Assembly (NCBI GenBank): GCA_038373885.1
Contig: JAWZYV010012540.1
Location: 62,001 to 126,000 of the forward strand
DNA length: 64,000 bases
Source: Cheiracanthium punctorium
Lineage: Eukaryota; Arthropoda; Arachnida; Araneae; Cheiracanthiidae
Reading direction: 5' to 3'
Positions 20,346 through 33,613 of the stretch are shown here, piece after piece (the first letter of the stretch is position 1; every line of letters begins with the position of its first letter). The notes below the pieces were generated by a model that saw only the letters and a program-made list of their open reading frames with translations, was not told where the DNA came from and made no database searches. Both the position numbers and the translations under genes were made by a program.

Positions 20346-21396
20346 TTCTTTATCTATTGGAGATAAGTATAGGCAATATAAATGGGGGAAATGTTCCAAA
20401 TAAGGTCGGAAAATTTTTCCGTTAAGAAAAAATTCCTCTCGTTTATTTTCAAAAAGTTACTCTTTTTAAATTTTTATACGACCCCGTAATTCCCTATTAG
20501 TAAAATGTGCCCCGTACACTCATAAAGTGATGTACCAAATCTGAGCCTTTCATCATATGATGTCGCAGAGACATCTTTAAAGAAAGAGGATCGGGGACTA
20601 TCTATGATTTTGTATGTAAAAGTTTATTTCGAGAGTGGAAAAAAAGATTTTCTGTCGTAATTTCTGTACGACCTCTGAAATGCGATTATTCAACGCATTT
20701 CAGTCTTAAAATGTTATTATTCTGAAGCCAATAAATTCGATTAATGAGTTTAGACTGGGATTTAAATTGTGATTTATAAACGAGCTGAGACATAAATCGC
20801 GATTTTGCGATATTGGCTCTCTAAAGTGATGTCATTTACTTATTTAGTCTAAGAATTTTAGGTTTGGCCACCAGAAACCGTAAATGCCTACAAATTTAGC
20901 TTAATTCGCACTTTTGATTCTTTGCAGTAAGCCTTCTCTGATGGCAACATGCACTAATACTGCCTCCATTACTGAGCTTTGATCTTCGTGTCGGTCCACT
21001 TCCTCGTTGTTTTTTTCTAATAGCTACGGTCGCGCCCCCAAGTTACAAAAGGACCCTAATTTTGGTCAGGTAACTTGCAGAAACCTAGCTATTATTGTTT
21101 TTTTCGATTAAATTGAAATGTGTGTGCGGTGGCGCCTGATGATAGAGCACACCATTTCAATATTAATTCCATATTCGGACTATTTCTGATTACATGTGAT
21201 TAGGCTTAAATGCACACCAGTTCTAATTTGGCGCTCTATATTCAATTTTTCCACTCTTTCATTGCCTTAAAAGGCTATATTTAAACACTTATCCGGAATA
21301 AGCTCGTTAATTGGCACCATGTGCTATCTATTTTTTATATTTTCTTCACTTTATCATTGGATTATCTTGGGATTTCACTTCACGTAAGTAAGCTAT

Positions 21397-21401
<5 letters not shown>

Positions 21402-21443
<42 letters not shown>
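21402..21443. repeat. TA microsatellite
   Basis: A pure alternating TA run of about 42 bp. Similar runs lie at 8,361-8,394 and about 45,760-45,792. Confidence 0.9.
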
Positions 21444-21444
<1 letters not shown>

Positions 21445-23069
21445 GTGTACATCATATGTGAGGCCCGAGCCCGCCCCCTTTCCCGCAATAATTCTGGAAA
21501 CTTTACACCTATGCTATAAACCAATATGCATTATAGCAAGGAATGAACATTTAAATAAACAAAAGTACATTCCTCTAATTTTGCATTTAATTCCTTATTT
21601 AATGGCCTTAACATACATTTTTATTTATGAATAACGTACATTCATCACAAAATAAATCCATCAAAGAGTATTCAAATAAGCAGAACTTCAGTCGAAAATG
21701 GGCGCATTAAATATTTTTCAAGACAAACATTTTCAGCTTTTTACCAAAATTCACTCTGTTGAGGATTAACAAACAACACATCGTAAATTAGAGCTAATTC
21801 ATTACGGCTCTACACAACTTTTCTACATTTAATATAACATTAACCAGAAATTTCACTTCCTAAAAAGAAACCAGCATTCAAAACCTTTAAATTGAGCCTG
21901 CTCACAACAAACACACATTTTGATTGGATCGCAATTCAAGTTCACATAGATCGGTTGACAATTAAATTATTTGACGAATAATTTCATTATGACAGAAGCA
22001 GCGACAACAAAGCTCTGCTAAAGGGTTACTACATAATTCAACACGATCGGCAACGATACCACACCTGTTTACTTATCCTACGCTTTGACGGCCGTATCAG
22101 ACTTGGCAGTATGCTCCCCGCTTACAAATATATCCCATTTTTAAAAAAATACATACTGATTTTATTTAACTAGCCTTAGTGAATTGTCACTTTTGGGCAA
22201 TTTTATTTTTATTTTTCAAATTTTAACAATTGCAGTATTGTAAAAAATGTAGCATCCTAAGAAACAAGATCATCAGAATAATTTCTTATATGTTCTAAAA
22301 GTTCCTTTAAGACATGTATAGAAACTACAGAATTATTTAACTGTTCAATACTTTTGACAGTCTCAGTGACGGAAGCTGTCCATGTTAATGATTTTTTGAA
22401 TTATTGTTATCAAGATTCAATTCTTATAAAATCAAATCAAAATTTTCTTCCTTATTATATTATATGTCTCGCAGATAACGTCAGTGTTCGGGGGCAAAAA
22501 ATCTGTCACTCCGCCTAGCTAAAAATTCCTTAATTAAGAGCAATACTAATTTTCTAATAACAAGTAACGTAAACAAAAAATCTTGCATTCTCTTTTCCAG
22601 GGTGGGCTCTCTGACAAAGGGGAATAATTCCGTAAGCGGGGGCAGGCCACATGAATAACAACACAACTCTGCAAAAGGGTTGTTAATGAGGTTTATCGGT
22701 GTGACGTCATTTTTCCACCAACCAGTGCCGGATTAACAATATAGCAGATTTAGCAAATGCTACGGGCCCCGCGCCTTTACCTTGAAAGTTTTCGTCTTTA
22801 CCCCTCAAGATCTAGCTTTTTTGACACTTTCCAACAAGGTAGAAAAGTTAAGATTTCGGTTTGTCTGTCTGTCCGTCCTTGACTCGCGTCAATAGGCATT
22901 GATTTCTACGAAATTTATATATGTTATTCTTATCTGCAGTACTATGTACCCTATTGTAAAGGATCTATGTAGCATTTATAGATTTTTTTCTACAGGAGCA
23001 CTCAAAATAGTCCCAATACATTGCGCTCTATGGAAAGTTATTCTTTAAAGCGTATCACTCTACTAACTA

Positions 23070-23772
23070 CAAGGGGTGATCAAATGAAAAGGTACGAAAC
23101 GACACTTTGGGTACAAATGTAGACTTTATTCAAAATATACACCACAGGCCTGAGCACAACGATCCCACTGACGAACAAGCCGCAGGATTCCTTGTTCCCA
23201 GAATTCCTGTGGCCGTGACGAGACCCAGTCCGTCACAGCGTCCTTGAGTACGTCGTCCGAGTTGAAGCGCTTCCCTTTCAGGTGGTTTCTTCAGTGGAAC
23301 CAACACATGGAAATCGCAGGGCGACATGTCCGGACTGTAGGGCGGATGGTCCAACGTCTCCCACTTGAACGTGGCCAGTTCCTTGGCGAAAACGGACATT
23401 CCATTTTCTCATTGACTTGTGGGACACACAGCCTTCCCAGTATACGATCATCCTCCTGCGATGAATAGTGGCCGGTTTAACACCTTCCGCTGTCAGAAAT
23501 CGGATAACGCCTCGCTGCCCCTAAATCGCCGAATTTTGCAATGTGAACACCATCCTGTCCTCACACGCACTGCCGCGTCAATTGGACGTAGGAGGGTGCT
23601 TTTTACAAGAGCTTCTGCTCTCTCCTGCGGGCCCCCGCATGTTCCTATCCACACAAAAGGCACGAATCGCAATCCTAGATGTCTCGCTACGTGCTCTCAT
23701 AGCTGCATGGACAAATATGATAACGGTTAGGTTGTTGCGACGTTTCGTACCTTTTCATTTGATCACCCCTTG
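23070..23772 (-). mobile_element. Internally deleted mariner element
   Basis: Perfect terminal inverted repeats CAAGGGGTGATCAAATG.. (over 30 bp) are bounded by TA on both sides (23,068-23,069 and 23,773-23,774). At 703 bp it is about half the usual 1.3 kb. It carries part of a transposase on the minus strand. Confidence 0.9.
23130..23399 (-). pseudogene. mariner transposase C-terminal fragment, frameshifted
   Basis: The minus strand encodes KWETLDHPPYSPDMSPCDFH, the mariner signature around the third catalytic Asp (HPPYSPDLAPSDY in the family). Shortly after LVPLKK the frame shifts. Family-like sequence (RFNSDDVLKDAV...WEQGILRLV...WDRC) resumes in another frame and ends in a stop near 23,135. 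The N-terminal half, with the first two catalytic Asp residues, is not recognisable. It cannot be functional. Confidence 0.8.
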
Positions 23773-24824
23773 TAGTTGCGCTGAACCCTGACTTCAAGAT
23801 AAAACTTTTTCCTCTATGACTGCAAAAAGATTACAAAGTCAAGGACAAAAAACCTAACAACTTCTACATCGTTTGTATGATCCGCTTGAAATTTTTCACA
23901 AGTTTGTAAAAAAATATAGAAAACAATCTGTCAATTTTAAAAATCTGAAAATCCACCCGTTCCTTCATTTTTAAGCGATTTTTCGCTATTTTCAGCACCA
24001 TTTCGTTTCCGAGAGTCATTCCGAATCATTTGCGTGACAAAATGACCTATTTTAAGTGAAAATGACGTCATAACAATTGGGGGGATTCCAATACGTTTAA
24101 AATAATTTCTCCCGATTACACAGTTTATTATTTTTTCCCCCACAAATAAATCGTCTATTGGATATTCGAATGTTTATGTATACAAAACGAAAGCTTTCGA
24201 CTGCGAAAAGATTCAGCGCGTTTCCAGATGAGCATGAAATTTGATTTGGGTCTGTAATAAAAATTGAATATGAACTTATTTATTTTAGGTGGATGAAAAT
24301 TAAATATATTAAATGAAAGACAAATTTCCTTAAAATGTTTTTTCTCTCGCCCGTTGTAATTGCCTTCACAACAGGCTTTGACTTCTAGTTTTAGAGATAT
24401 TCTGCTCTTTGAAATGAAACAAAATTGAATGTTATTAAGGATTACAAAATGAAGCTTTGCATCGAAAATAGTGTCTGTATAGTTAAAAGTTTTTCTATAC
24501 GGGAGCACTCAAAATAATTTCAATACAATACGGTCAATGGCAGTTTAGAGACAGGCATCTATTTTAAGCATATAATACTATCCTGCAATATGATTAGCTA
24601 ATAATCCGACGACGATCGTGTGCCTCCTTCAAAATTTGAGCCAAAAGCCGGCAATGTTGGCGACTTTTGCGATAAATTGCCAAATTGGGTGCGAAAAAAA
24701 TGCTTTGAAAAATGAACCGAACTTGGCGATATTTTTATTATTTTACGATAAATCGAAAAAGGTATTTACGTATTATCCCGGCGGTCATTAACGCCAAACT
24801 ATTTTTTCCTTAAATTTCCTGGCA

Positions 24825-24935
24825 AACTGTTGGCAAACGTATTCCGAACCATCAATAATTTCATGTGTCCGGCATTTATCTTTGCGAAAAAGTTGCTCGT
24901 CTTGGCGGATCGCCTGGATTGTAGTACCTCGAAAA
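24825..24935 (-). repeat. Dispersed repeat R3, copy 2
   Basis: Reverse complement matches 15,985-16,115 through CGAACCATCAATAATTTC and GGCAAACTGTTGGCAAACG. Confidence 0.55.
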
Positions 24936-26064
24936 ATGTCTAATGTAATTATATTAAGCTATGTCGATTTCTTTGGAAATTTTGAAAAAGTCGTTACTCG
25001 CACTTTAATTAACTGATTTATTGTATTGTGTTTTGTTAAGGGCTGTGTGCCTAGGAGTATGAGGGGGTCTCCGACCGACGAAAATTTGTTAATGCATTAG
25101 AACCCAAAACGGGTTAACGTCCTTATGATTTCGGTTATTTGTCTGTTCTGATGTCCACCCATCCAGTGTTCTAACTGCTGTGGATATACATCGATTTGTG
25201 CGAAATTTATGTTTTTTCTATGTACAGTACCACCTACCATATTGAAAATGGTGTATGTAGCATTTATAGTTCTTTTACAGGAGAAAAAAATCCAATGTAT
25301 AGCACAGTCTAAAAAACAGAACTAAAAGAGGGGGGTGGGTTCGGGGGGGGGGGTCTCCCCCTGTATCTCTTGATACAGGAATGACTGAATCAACAGTCAT
25401 TCTTGAAAAGATATTTTAGAGATATTCGATTTTTGAAAGAAAACAAAGTTGGCATATATATTACTAACGCTCTCAAAATGATGCTCTCCATTGAGAATAA
25501 CGTCCGTATTATTAATAGTTCTACAGGAGCACTCAAAAGTATTCCCATTGTAGTCTGTGGCATTTGAGAGACACTAATACATTTCTAGCACAAGACAATG
25601 AGTATAAAATTTTTATATTTTTCAGTTAAACGTTAAAAAAAATTAAAGGTCTTTTACAGGGTCTCATAAAATTGCATTTATAGTGATAAGACAACATTTT
25701 TTTATCTACGAAATCTCGCCAGTTTTAACTAAAAAACATAGCAGATTTGGCGCAAAAATACTTTGTATTGGAAAGTGTTTTATAATCTATGAGCTTGGCA
25801 TGATTTATCCTTTGATTTTTTAAGGCAACAGATAAATTTTGTAATTCTTTTTTTCTTTCTTTCTTTCTTTTCATTTTCATTTATTTATTTTTTGGATAAG
25901 AGAATTTCTAAAGCTCTATATAGTGGAACTGTAAATCAGTTGTAGACAACTCATTGAAAGAATATATGTATAACTCGGCTGTTCGAGCCTTGTCAATGGG
26001 AGACCACCCCTGAACCCTCCTAATTTTTTAGTTTCATGATTGCCATATTAAAACGGCATTAATG

Positions 26065-26528
26065 GACTATGTCATTTTATCTCTCATCTATCGTGTATTT
26101 CACCTTGTAACCCCATGTTGAAATTTTTAGGATTGTAACCTATTTATAGAAAAATACATGTGATGCACATTCTACAGCTTAGTAAATATTGTAACAATAG
26201 ATTAAAGCTCTTGTGAACTAATAGTATTTAAATATATGTAAAATATACTTGTGATGTATATTCTACAGCTTACGAAATATTGTAACAATAGATTAAAGCA
26301 GTTGTGAACTAATAGTATTTAAATAAACGGATGAAATTTTTAAACAATCATTTTATCAAATAAATGCAACCTTACGGAGCTTATAGAAAACGGTGGTTTA
26401 CGTAACACATACTAACATTTTCAGCGGACATTTATTCTTACTTTTATGTCGCGTTTTCGTAGCGCATTTTCGTGTCTTATTTTTATGTCACATTTTCAAA
26501 AGGGGGTGAGAGATAAAATGACATAGTC
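26065..26528. mobile_element. Inverted-repeat element with internal tandem duplication
   Basis: Ends GACTATGTCATTTTATCTCTC and GAGAGATAAAATGACATAGTC are perfect inverted repeats, flanked by ATTAATG and ATTAATA. Inside, a 91-bp unit (starting about 26,156 and 26,247) is duplicated in tandem (CTACAGCTTA..TATTGTAACAATAGATTAAAGC). No coding. Confidence 0.7.
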
Positions 26529-27792
26529 ATTAATATATTTAATGTGGCTGTTGCATGCCTGCATTATTTAGTCAACTCATTACCTAGGCGAAACTGAATG
26601 AGTATTCTAAAGTCAGCAATAAGAACACACACAAGAGTATATCCAACAATACTGTGGAACAAAAACACGGTTCTCAGTAAAAAATTTCACGGAGCATCCA
26701 AAAGGGGGGAAATAAAAGACAGAAAGAAAGGCTGTATCATTATCTTTTCGTTGACTAAAAGCGAAACTCGGACAAACGGAGGAGGGGTATCCAGATCCTT
26801 GCACCACCCACCTATGGCCTTTAGAAAATGGATTACTTACCAATAATGTTACATTTTTGTCTTTATTTGAAGAATGAATCCAGAAATAAACAAAATATAG
26901 AAAGAAAACTAAGTGCCGAAACAAAAAAACAGACTCAGGGTCTGATCAAGGTCGGATTAAAGGAAGGGGGTCGGAGGAGGTGACCGCCCCTCCCGAGAAA
27001 AATGAAATTAATGTAAACAATCCCAACTTACTTCCATAAAATTTATATATATATATATATATATGTGAATCTTCCATCCAAGCCTCCACCCACAAAATTG
27101 TATTAATCCGTCAGTGGGCCGGATTATTCATTAGGCTGTAGTCTATCTGTCCCGATCATTTCAGGGACTTTTCAGTAACAAGTCGAAAGAATTTTTTAAT
27201 GAAGTTGTATAATCAAACTTTTTCAAAATGACTCAATAGAACGGAAATATTTGTGGCTATTTCTGAAGATGTTCTCTGGAACACGAGTTGACCTTCTGCA
27301 TTTCCCCGAGAGCTGAGATCCATAGGATTAAGGTTGTAGGAAAAACGCGCCGCATAATCAATAATAATCCCCCACGAAACAATAATTTTTATTTAAATAT
27401 TGGACATAAAGTTATTTTGTTTTGCAGTAAATATGAGGATGGTATTTTAAACGGATGTTGGGCAGCCCCAAAGTTCTTTTATTTTATAGTAAAGGCATTT
27501 TACAGGCATCCACGGCATTTTACGCCAAAGCCACACATCTAAAAGGTATTTTACAGTGTGGCTTTGGCGAAATTCTAAGGTGTACTAGGGTGTAAACTAT
27601 CTTAGAAGGCTTTTGGTAGTTGGCTTGCTTTGTTTTTACTTAATTATTTATTTTACATTTTACAATATTTAAACAAAGGCGAATTATTTTTTGAAACAAT
27701 AATAATATATAGAATGTAAGTCATTTTTTTGTAGTTGGGGAATCCACTATTACGATAAATTACCTTATTAAATCTCGGAAATTAACCACGTT

Positions 27793-30345
27793 TAGGGATG
27801 GACGCGAGACGCGAGAATTCTCGCATTGTCTCGCGAGACGAGACAGGCATTTTTTTTGCGAGACGAGAAAGAAATTATTTTGCGGGACGAGACGCGAGAC
27901 GACACAGAGTCTTGTCTCGCGCGAGATTTCTCGCATTTTTTTCCGTCTCGCATAAATACGATCTGAAAAGCGACAATTTGCCTGAGGCCTCTACCGTTTA
28001 ACTTGCGTCTCCTTCGTTTTCGGTCCTGGTATACTATCAGCACTCCACAATACGCACAAACACGTAACATTTAAAATTAGAACAGACGAGAGATATACAC
28101 ACAAAGGAGAGGATAAAGTAAGAGGCGGAAATAAAAGAAAACAGAGAAGAGTTGAAAGAAAAATAATAAGTAAATAGGAAAGGCGGTATGGTATGTTCAA
28201 ATCTGACCACTTTTAGACGGGGCCCGGGGCATTAAGTTTGGGGCCCCCCTTACTATCCCCTTTTTTACGCATTAAGCCCCTTTACTGAGCCCCCCCTTTT
28301 TAAGCATTTTAACCAAGTTTCGACCGCTGTTGTACTCGAAAATTACATTTCAGTTAACTGTAGTTTTTGTACTTTAATCAAATCGTATTTATCACCCCAA
28401 AAAAATATCTCTAACTTGATCTAGTGATAGACAATTAGGTAAAACCTATATTATAGAGGAAATTCAGTTTTTTCCCCACAATTACTATTTCAGTACATAT
28501 GAATTTATAATTTAGGTAATCGGGATATATATGGGCCCCCTTTTTCTTCAGGGGCACCGGACTACCGCCCCCCCCCTTGCCCCTGTGATAATCGGGTTTC
28601 GGGTATATCAGAGAGAGATTAGAAGTAGAGCAACTTGCATTCGCATTGATGCTTTGTCTGAGTAGGTTGAAATATGGTTGAATATCCTTGGTTGAAATAT
28701 CCTTGTACCGATATTATCCTCAAACTTTCCCGCACGTTGCGGCGTGCGTAGGGGGGGGGGCGCCCACCCTGGTAACAACTTTCTCGGGGCGGTTAAATCC
28801 CTATTGTTGGCCTATTTTAAAGAGATTAAAATGGCATTTTTTATTCTTATATATTAATATCGAACGGAAAGAAATGCAAGCAATTTTTTTAAAAACTATT
28901 TCTCTTCTCGTTTATATTATCATGTTTTCCCTTCCTTCGGCTTGCAAAACTTTTATAAATTTTTTTCCTCCCCATCATTTTATCTTGCAGTTGGGTTCCG
29001 ATTCTAAAATTATCTTCGCCTGTTAGATGTCTTTTCATTTTTTTTTTTAAATCCACACTGGATATACATTAGGGGGATTATGGTTTAATTTTTCTGTAAA
29101 CAGGGCGACCATAACAACTGTAGTACTATCGCTAAAAATTATTGTGGAAAAGTACAAACGGATAGTCGTCAACAAATTAACTGTTCAGTAATTTAAAATA
29201 TAAACATAAAATAAGACGTCTATTAACCAACTGAGATACTATAATGAAATCTAAAAATGCAGACACTGTAATGTTATTGGAAATATTAGGCAAATAATTA
29301 AAATTATCGTTAATATAATCTTGTTTTCATTAATATAAAAATTACACATATTTTAGAGACTTGAAATTGGCGTTAAAGTAAATAGTAGAGATTTAATAAA
29401 GACTAAAAGTGTTCTGTTTATAATTTTTCAAGGGTTATCTTACAACTAACTGAACGATAAGTAATTCTAATTTGTGTTAATATATCCCGCAGTAATTTCA
29501 ACAGAGGAGATTACTTGAACTTAAAAAAAAAAAAAAAAAAAAAACCTGTTTTGTCTCATGCAGACATGATTTTAGTAAAATATTCGCTACTTCTCGTATG
29601 AAGAGCGGGTGCGCAGCTACTTTAAAACAAACGGTTGTCCGTCCATTTCATGTAGTGTCTGAGGTATTTAATGCTACAACTTGAACAGTATGATGTAGAA
29701 CTACAGTATGATGTAGAAATAACACATTTTGAAAGTCGGGAGTTCTCTGCAAACCGCTAAGCTTTTCACTTTTCTGATCGCGAATGACACTGACGTAGTT
29801 TTTTGAGTCATTATATTGCAATGATGCCAGGTTAATAGTCATGACGCAAACTTTACATCAAGAGTCAAATAATTTTGCTTTTATTTTAGATTCCACATCA
29901 CTGGAATTGATTGAAATTACTCATGTTAGGAAAATTTTCGTTTACTACAGTGCAAAGAACGGGCACGCAGCTAGTAAATAAAAATAAATACTATATTTTC
30001 GGTGTGACATTATATATACGGATTAAATCTCAATTTCTTTTACTTCAAATGCCGATATATGCTGATATAGTTATTAATATATCTACTAATGTGGCTATAT
30101 GTAAGTAATTGTTAGTATTAATATTAATTTTCAATAAAATCCCAATAATAAGTTAGTATGAAATGGTAACGAAATCGCAGTCCTTAATTTTGCGAGACTC
30201 GCGAGACGTCTCGCGCGAGACGCGAGACGAGACAGCAATTTCTTTGCGAGACGAGACGAGACGCGAGACGAGACAGAGGTTTACCACTGCGAGACGAGAC
30301 GAGACAGCCCCGATTCTCGTCTCGCACGTCTCGCGTCCATCCCTA
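27793..30345. mobile_element. hAT-type element with CGAGA-rich ends
   Basis: Ends TAGGGATGGACGCGAGAC and GTCTCGCGTCCATCCCTA are perfect inverted repeats, flanked by the identical octamer ACCACGTT (27,785-27,792 and 30,346-30,353). Both ends carry about 160 bp of GAGACGAGACGCGAGAC-type repeats, including the palindrome TCTCGCGAGA. I found no transposase in the 2.5 kb, so it is non-autonomous. Confidence 0.9.
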
Positions 30346-31624
30346 ACCACGTTAAATATGAAAGAATTGATTTTTGGCCGGTCGAAACCACAGGTCAAGT
30401 GTGCGAATGCCAGTACGTTCGTTCAAATAAAATAATTAGAACCGAGAGGATCTTCGCACGTTCGGGGTATCCGAGAAGCCATAACCTCAGGCAAACTGAA
30501 AACAAAAAGAATTCTCGGATACTCTTGACCCACAAAGAAACTCACAAATTACTTGTCACATTTAAGATTATTATGTCTTGCAAAAATATTTGAACGTAAT
30601 ACGATAATGAATGTTTTATCCGAATTTTTTATTATTTATTATATAGATTATTCTATTCCTCTTATAAAGATTTTTTATTTGAGCAAAATATTTTATATCA
30701 TTTTAACGAAGATAAGTTGAAAAGTAATGTACATATGCTTGTAGAACACTAACGAAATGACCTTTAGAAGTGTTCCAAGCGGTATGTGGAAGTAACAGTC
30801 CCCCTGTACAAGCGTGTACAGTTTAAATGCCTTCCGTGTATGCAGTATATTTTGAATGGTGGAGGTATTATTGTGCTAGATCTATCTATCCCCAGTTCGA
30901 TTTCTTATGAATTAACCCATTAAATAAATTAAGAGAAGTTAAAAATATGTAACCTATAATTAGTAAAAACCGTCCAGATAATGAAATAATTTTACAAGCA
31001 TGTATTTTTATAGGGGAAAAAATAGTGTTTAAGGGCACAGTTTAAAGTACATAATGTTTTCGATGGTTTTAAAAATTTTACAGAAACAATTATTATTTTA
31101 TGTGTGTAAACTTGTCTAGTTATATGTTTGCATATGGGAAAGGTGGGAAGTGTTAGAAATTCCAAATATATATCCATGAACATTAACATTCATTTTAAAA
31201 AAAACTGAGTTGTACGAATAAATAACTTTAAACATCGCCAGTCTCACTATCTATTTGCCCCACCCCCCTCCCCACTTTATTTTGACGGGAATATTCTTCC
31301 GCACACTAATTTACTTGGAGAAATTTATTTGTCTAATGTTAACTCAAATTTGTTCATTTTGAATCAAGAAAATTCGTAAAAGTTGTGTTTTGTTTTGTTA
31401 TCGTACAAAACCTACAGATTAGCTCACCCAAGGTGGAGGAAGGGATGGGATAAACCTCTCGCAAATATAACACGTGGGACCTTTTAGTTTTGTTTACATC
31501 TAATTAGCATTAGTAATACCATTAATTAGCACTAAACATAAATTTTAATATAATTAGCACTATTTATTTTCTCATTCAATTTAGCTCTATTACTTTAATG
31601 TGTGGGTGAACATATATATATATA

Positions 31625-32770
31625 CTAGCTGAAGTACCCGTTCTTCGCACGGGAATGAATGGACTTTTTGATATTACGATTTGTGGTGATTACTATTCAT
31701 TGTAATAAACAGATATAGCAAAGTGGATATCGCGTTATATTGTGTCCAATAATCATGCATACCGAATTGCAAGGCAATCGTTTGTACGGTGCAGAAGGCC
31801 ATGCGGCGTAGCGCAATCTAGTGGCGAGTTTTAGCAAAACGGATATGGCGAAAATATTTTTCGCATTCAGATATCGATGTATACGAATTTTCATGACTAT
31901 CGGCTGGACAGTCCTGAAGTTCATGTGTTGACGCGACATCTAGTGGCAAGTTATAGGAAAATGGATAGCGCCAAACTCTTCCCCGTGTTCAAATATCTAT
32001 GTATACCTATTTTCATAGCGATCATTTGCACAGTCAAGAAGTGATACACTGCAGGGCCATCCAGTGGTTCAATAAAGTAATGATTTGCTACAGCGCCGTC
32101 AAGTGGCGAGTTATAGCAAAATGGATAACGCCAAAATATTCTCATTGTTCAAATAACTATGTATACTGATTTTCATAGCGACCGTGTTCAACTATTTATG
32201 CATACCAATTTTCATAACGATCATTTGCACAGTCAAGAAGTGATACACTGCAGGACCATCTAGTAGTTAATTAAAGTAATGATTTGCTACAGCGCCGTCA
32301 AGTGGCGAGTTATAGCAAAATGGATAACGCCAAAATATTCTCATTGTTCAAATAGCTATGTATACTGATTTTCATAGCGACCGTTTGAATGGTCAAGAAT
32401 TTGGCCTGCTGCAACGTCATCTAGTGGCGAGTTAAAATAATAATGCATTGCAGTGTCATCTAGTGGTGAGTAACATCAAAAAGAACGCAGTTAGAATATA
32501 TTCTTCGTGCTCAAATGTGTAAGTATAAAAAATTTTATGCCGAACGGTCGAACGGTATAGAAGTTGATGCTTTTCAGCGCCATTTAGCGGCAAGTTACAG
32601 CAAAATGGATAATGAAAAATATTCTCCGTGTTCTAATATTCGCGTGTACCAAATTTCATCGAAATCGGTTGGATGATATTCGCATAGCAAACGGCTAAAC
32701 GGAATAGAATTCGGCGCTCTGTTGCGCCACCTGGTGGCAAGTTAGAGGAAAACGGATAGCATAAAAATCT
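31625..32770. repeat. Degenerate tandem array with CTAGTGGCGAGTTA units
   Basis: Begins near CTAGCTGAAGTACCCG...TTCGCACGGG. A motif of the type GCGCC(G/A)TC..GTGGCGAGTTATAGCAAAATGG recurs at about 31,815, 31,940, 32,095, 32,292, 32,415, 32,455, 32,580 and 32,725. Each is followed by a CATTGTTCAAATA..TATGTATAC..TTTTCATAGCGA segment. Two units at 32,050-32,245 and 32,247-32,440 are nearly identical, with a period of about 197 bp. Class unknown; there is no coding. Confidence 0.65.
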
Positions 32771-33009
32771 TCTCCATGATAAAAGACTTAGGTGAACCAA
32801 ATTTCATGGTGCAACGGTGCTGGAGTTTTTCAACCTCATACACTCATACCAACATTTATTTTTATCTATAACCAGTGTCATTATATATCCCAGTCTCAAA
32901 TAAAATCCAGTTTCAAATCTAAGCCTCGCCAAAGTGCCAACATACGCCATTTTGCAAGCGTTTTTTCAGGAAATCGTTAGAAGCATTGACTTAGCAGCAG
33001 TAATATATG

Positions 33010-33150
33010 GGAAATGGTTCGACCGCGAAAAAGTAAAGCAAGCCTTTATTTGAAAAGTTGAATCCCTTAATACAGCCGAATTTTTTAAAATTATCAACTA
33101 TAACGTGTTTTATTCATCATTACTCCGATGTACTAAATGAGAAGATTTCA
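33010..33150 (-). repeat. Dispersed repeat R2, copy 2 (inverted)
   Basis: Reverse complement of about 14,415-14,555: TGAATCCCTTAATA, ACGTGTTTTATTCATC and TTACTCCGATGTACT. It lies between the two tandem arrays. Confidence 0.6.
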
Positions 33151-33613
33151 ATTTTCTGAAATTTGGCGGAATTCCCCCAACTTAAATCAATGTACTCATT
33201 TGGCGAGAATTCTGGAGATAGATCAATTGAAATCCCTTAATAACTGCATTATTTCTTCACGGATCATTAAAATTTAACGCTGTATTCTAATAAAACCTTT
33301 GCACTTGTTTTCAAAAATCTATTTCCTTAAGCTCTCAATAAATTGCGCCAATCCGAAATCTGTGCAAACCGCTAGAACTCACTTTCACAAAATCGGCATT
33401 TGAGCCATTTTATTTTTTCGAGAAACTAAAATAATTTACCTATTAGCCTCGGAAATCTTCAATTCTTATTGTTTTGCGTGTAAAGCATTACATTCCTGCT
33501 CTGATTTCCCATGCACACGATATTATAATTTAAAAAAAAAATAACCTTACGTATGTAAACTAACAAAAAAAAAAATCATTATTATTCTTTTATTTTTACT
33601 TTGAGAATTTAAA

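Larger units (their letters stand above)
16969..22136. mobile_element. GGG-ended TIR element, copy 1 (expanded by insertions)
   Basis: Left end GGGGGAAAATTTTGTATGCGGGGG and right end CCCCGCTTACAAATATATCCC are inverted repeats of the family also seen at 22,620-34,690 and 50,712-53,946. The flanks ATTTTTTT and ATTTTTAA agree at 6 of 8. Internal blocks at about 16,985-17,530 and 21,490-22,050 align with copy 3 in the same orientation. The intervening 4 kb holds other elements, including the TA-flanked one at 18,598. No coding. Confidence 0.65.
22840..25585. repeat. Dispersed CTACAGGAGCACTCAAAA-type units
   Basis: Related blocks occur at about 22,965-23,060, 24,465-24,560, 25,245-25,285 and 25,494-25,580, sharing a GTAGCATTTATAG...CTACAGGAGCACTCAAAA core. 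Upstream, TTGTCTGT...CGAAATTTAT...TATGTACAGTA sequence is shared between about 22,860 and 25,137. They look like old partial duplications of one ancestral segment inside the larger element. Confidence 0.5.

Noticed and set aside
23244..23791. Plus-strand frames of up to 103 residues in the mariner
   Set aside because: Antisense to the transposase relic and within an element closed by mariner ends.
26948..27116. Possible MITE between CAAGGTCGGATTAA and TTAATCCGTCAGTG
   Set aside because: The inverted match is short and no duplication flanks it.
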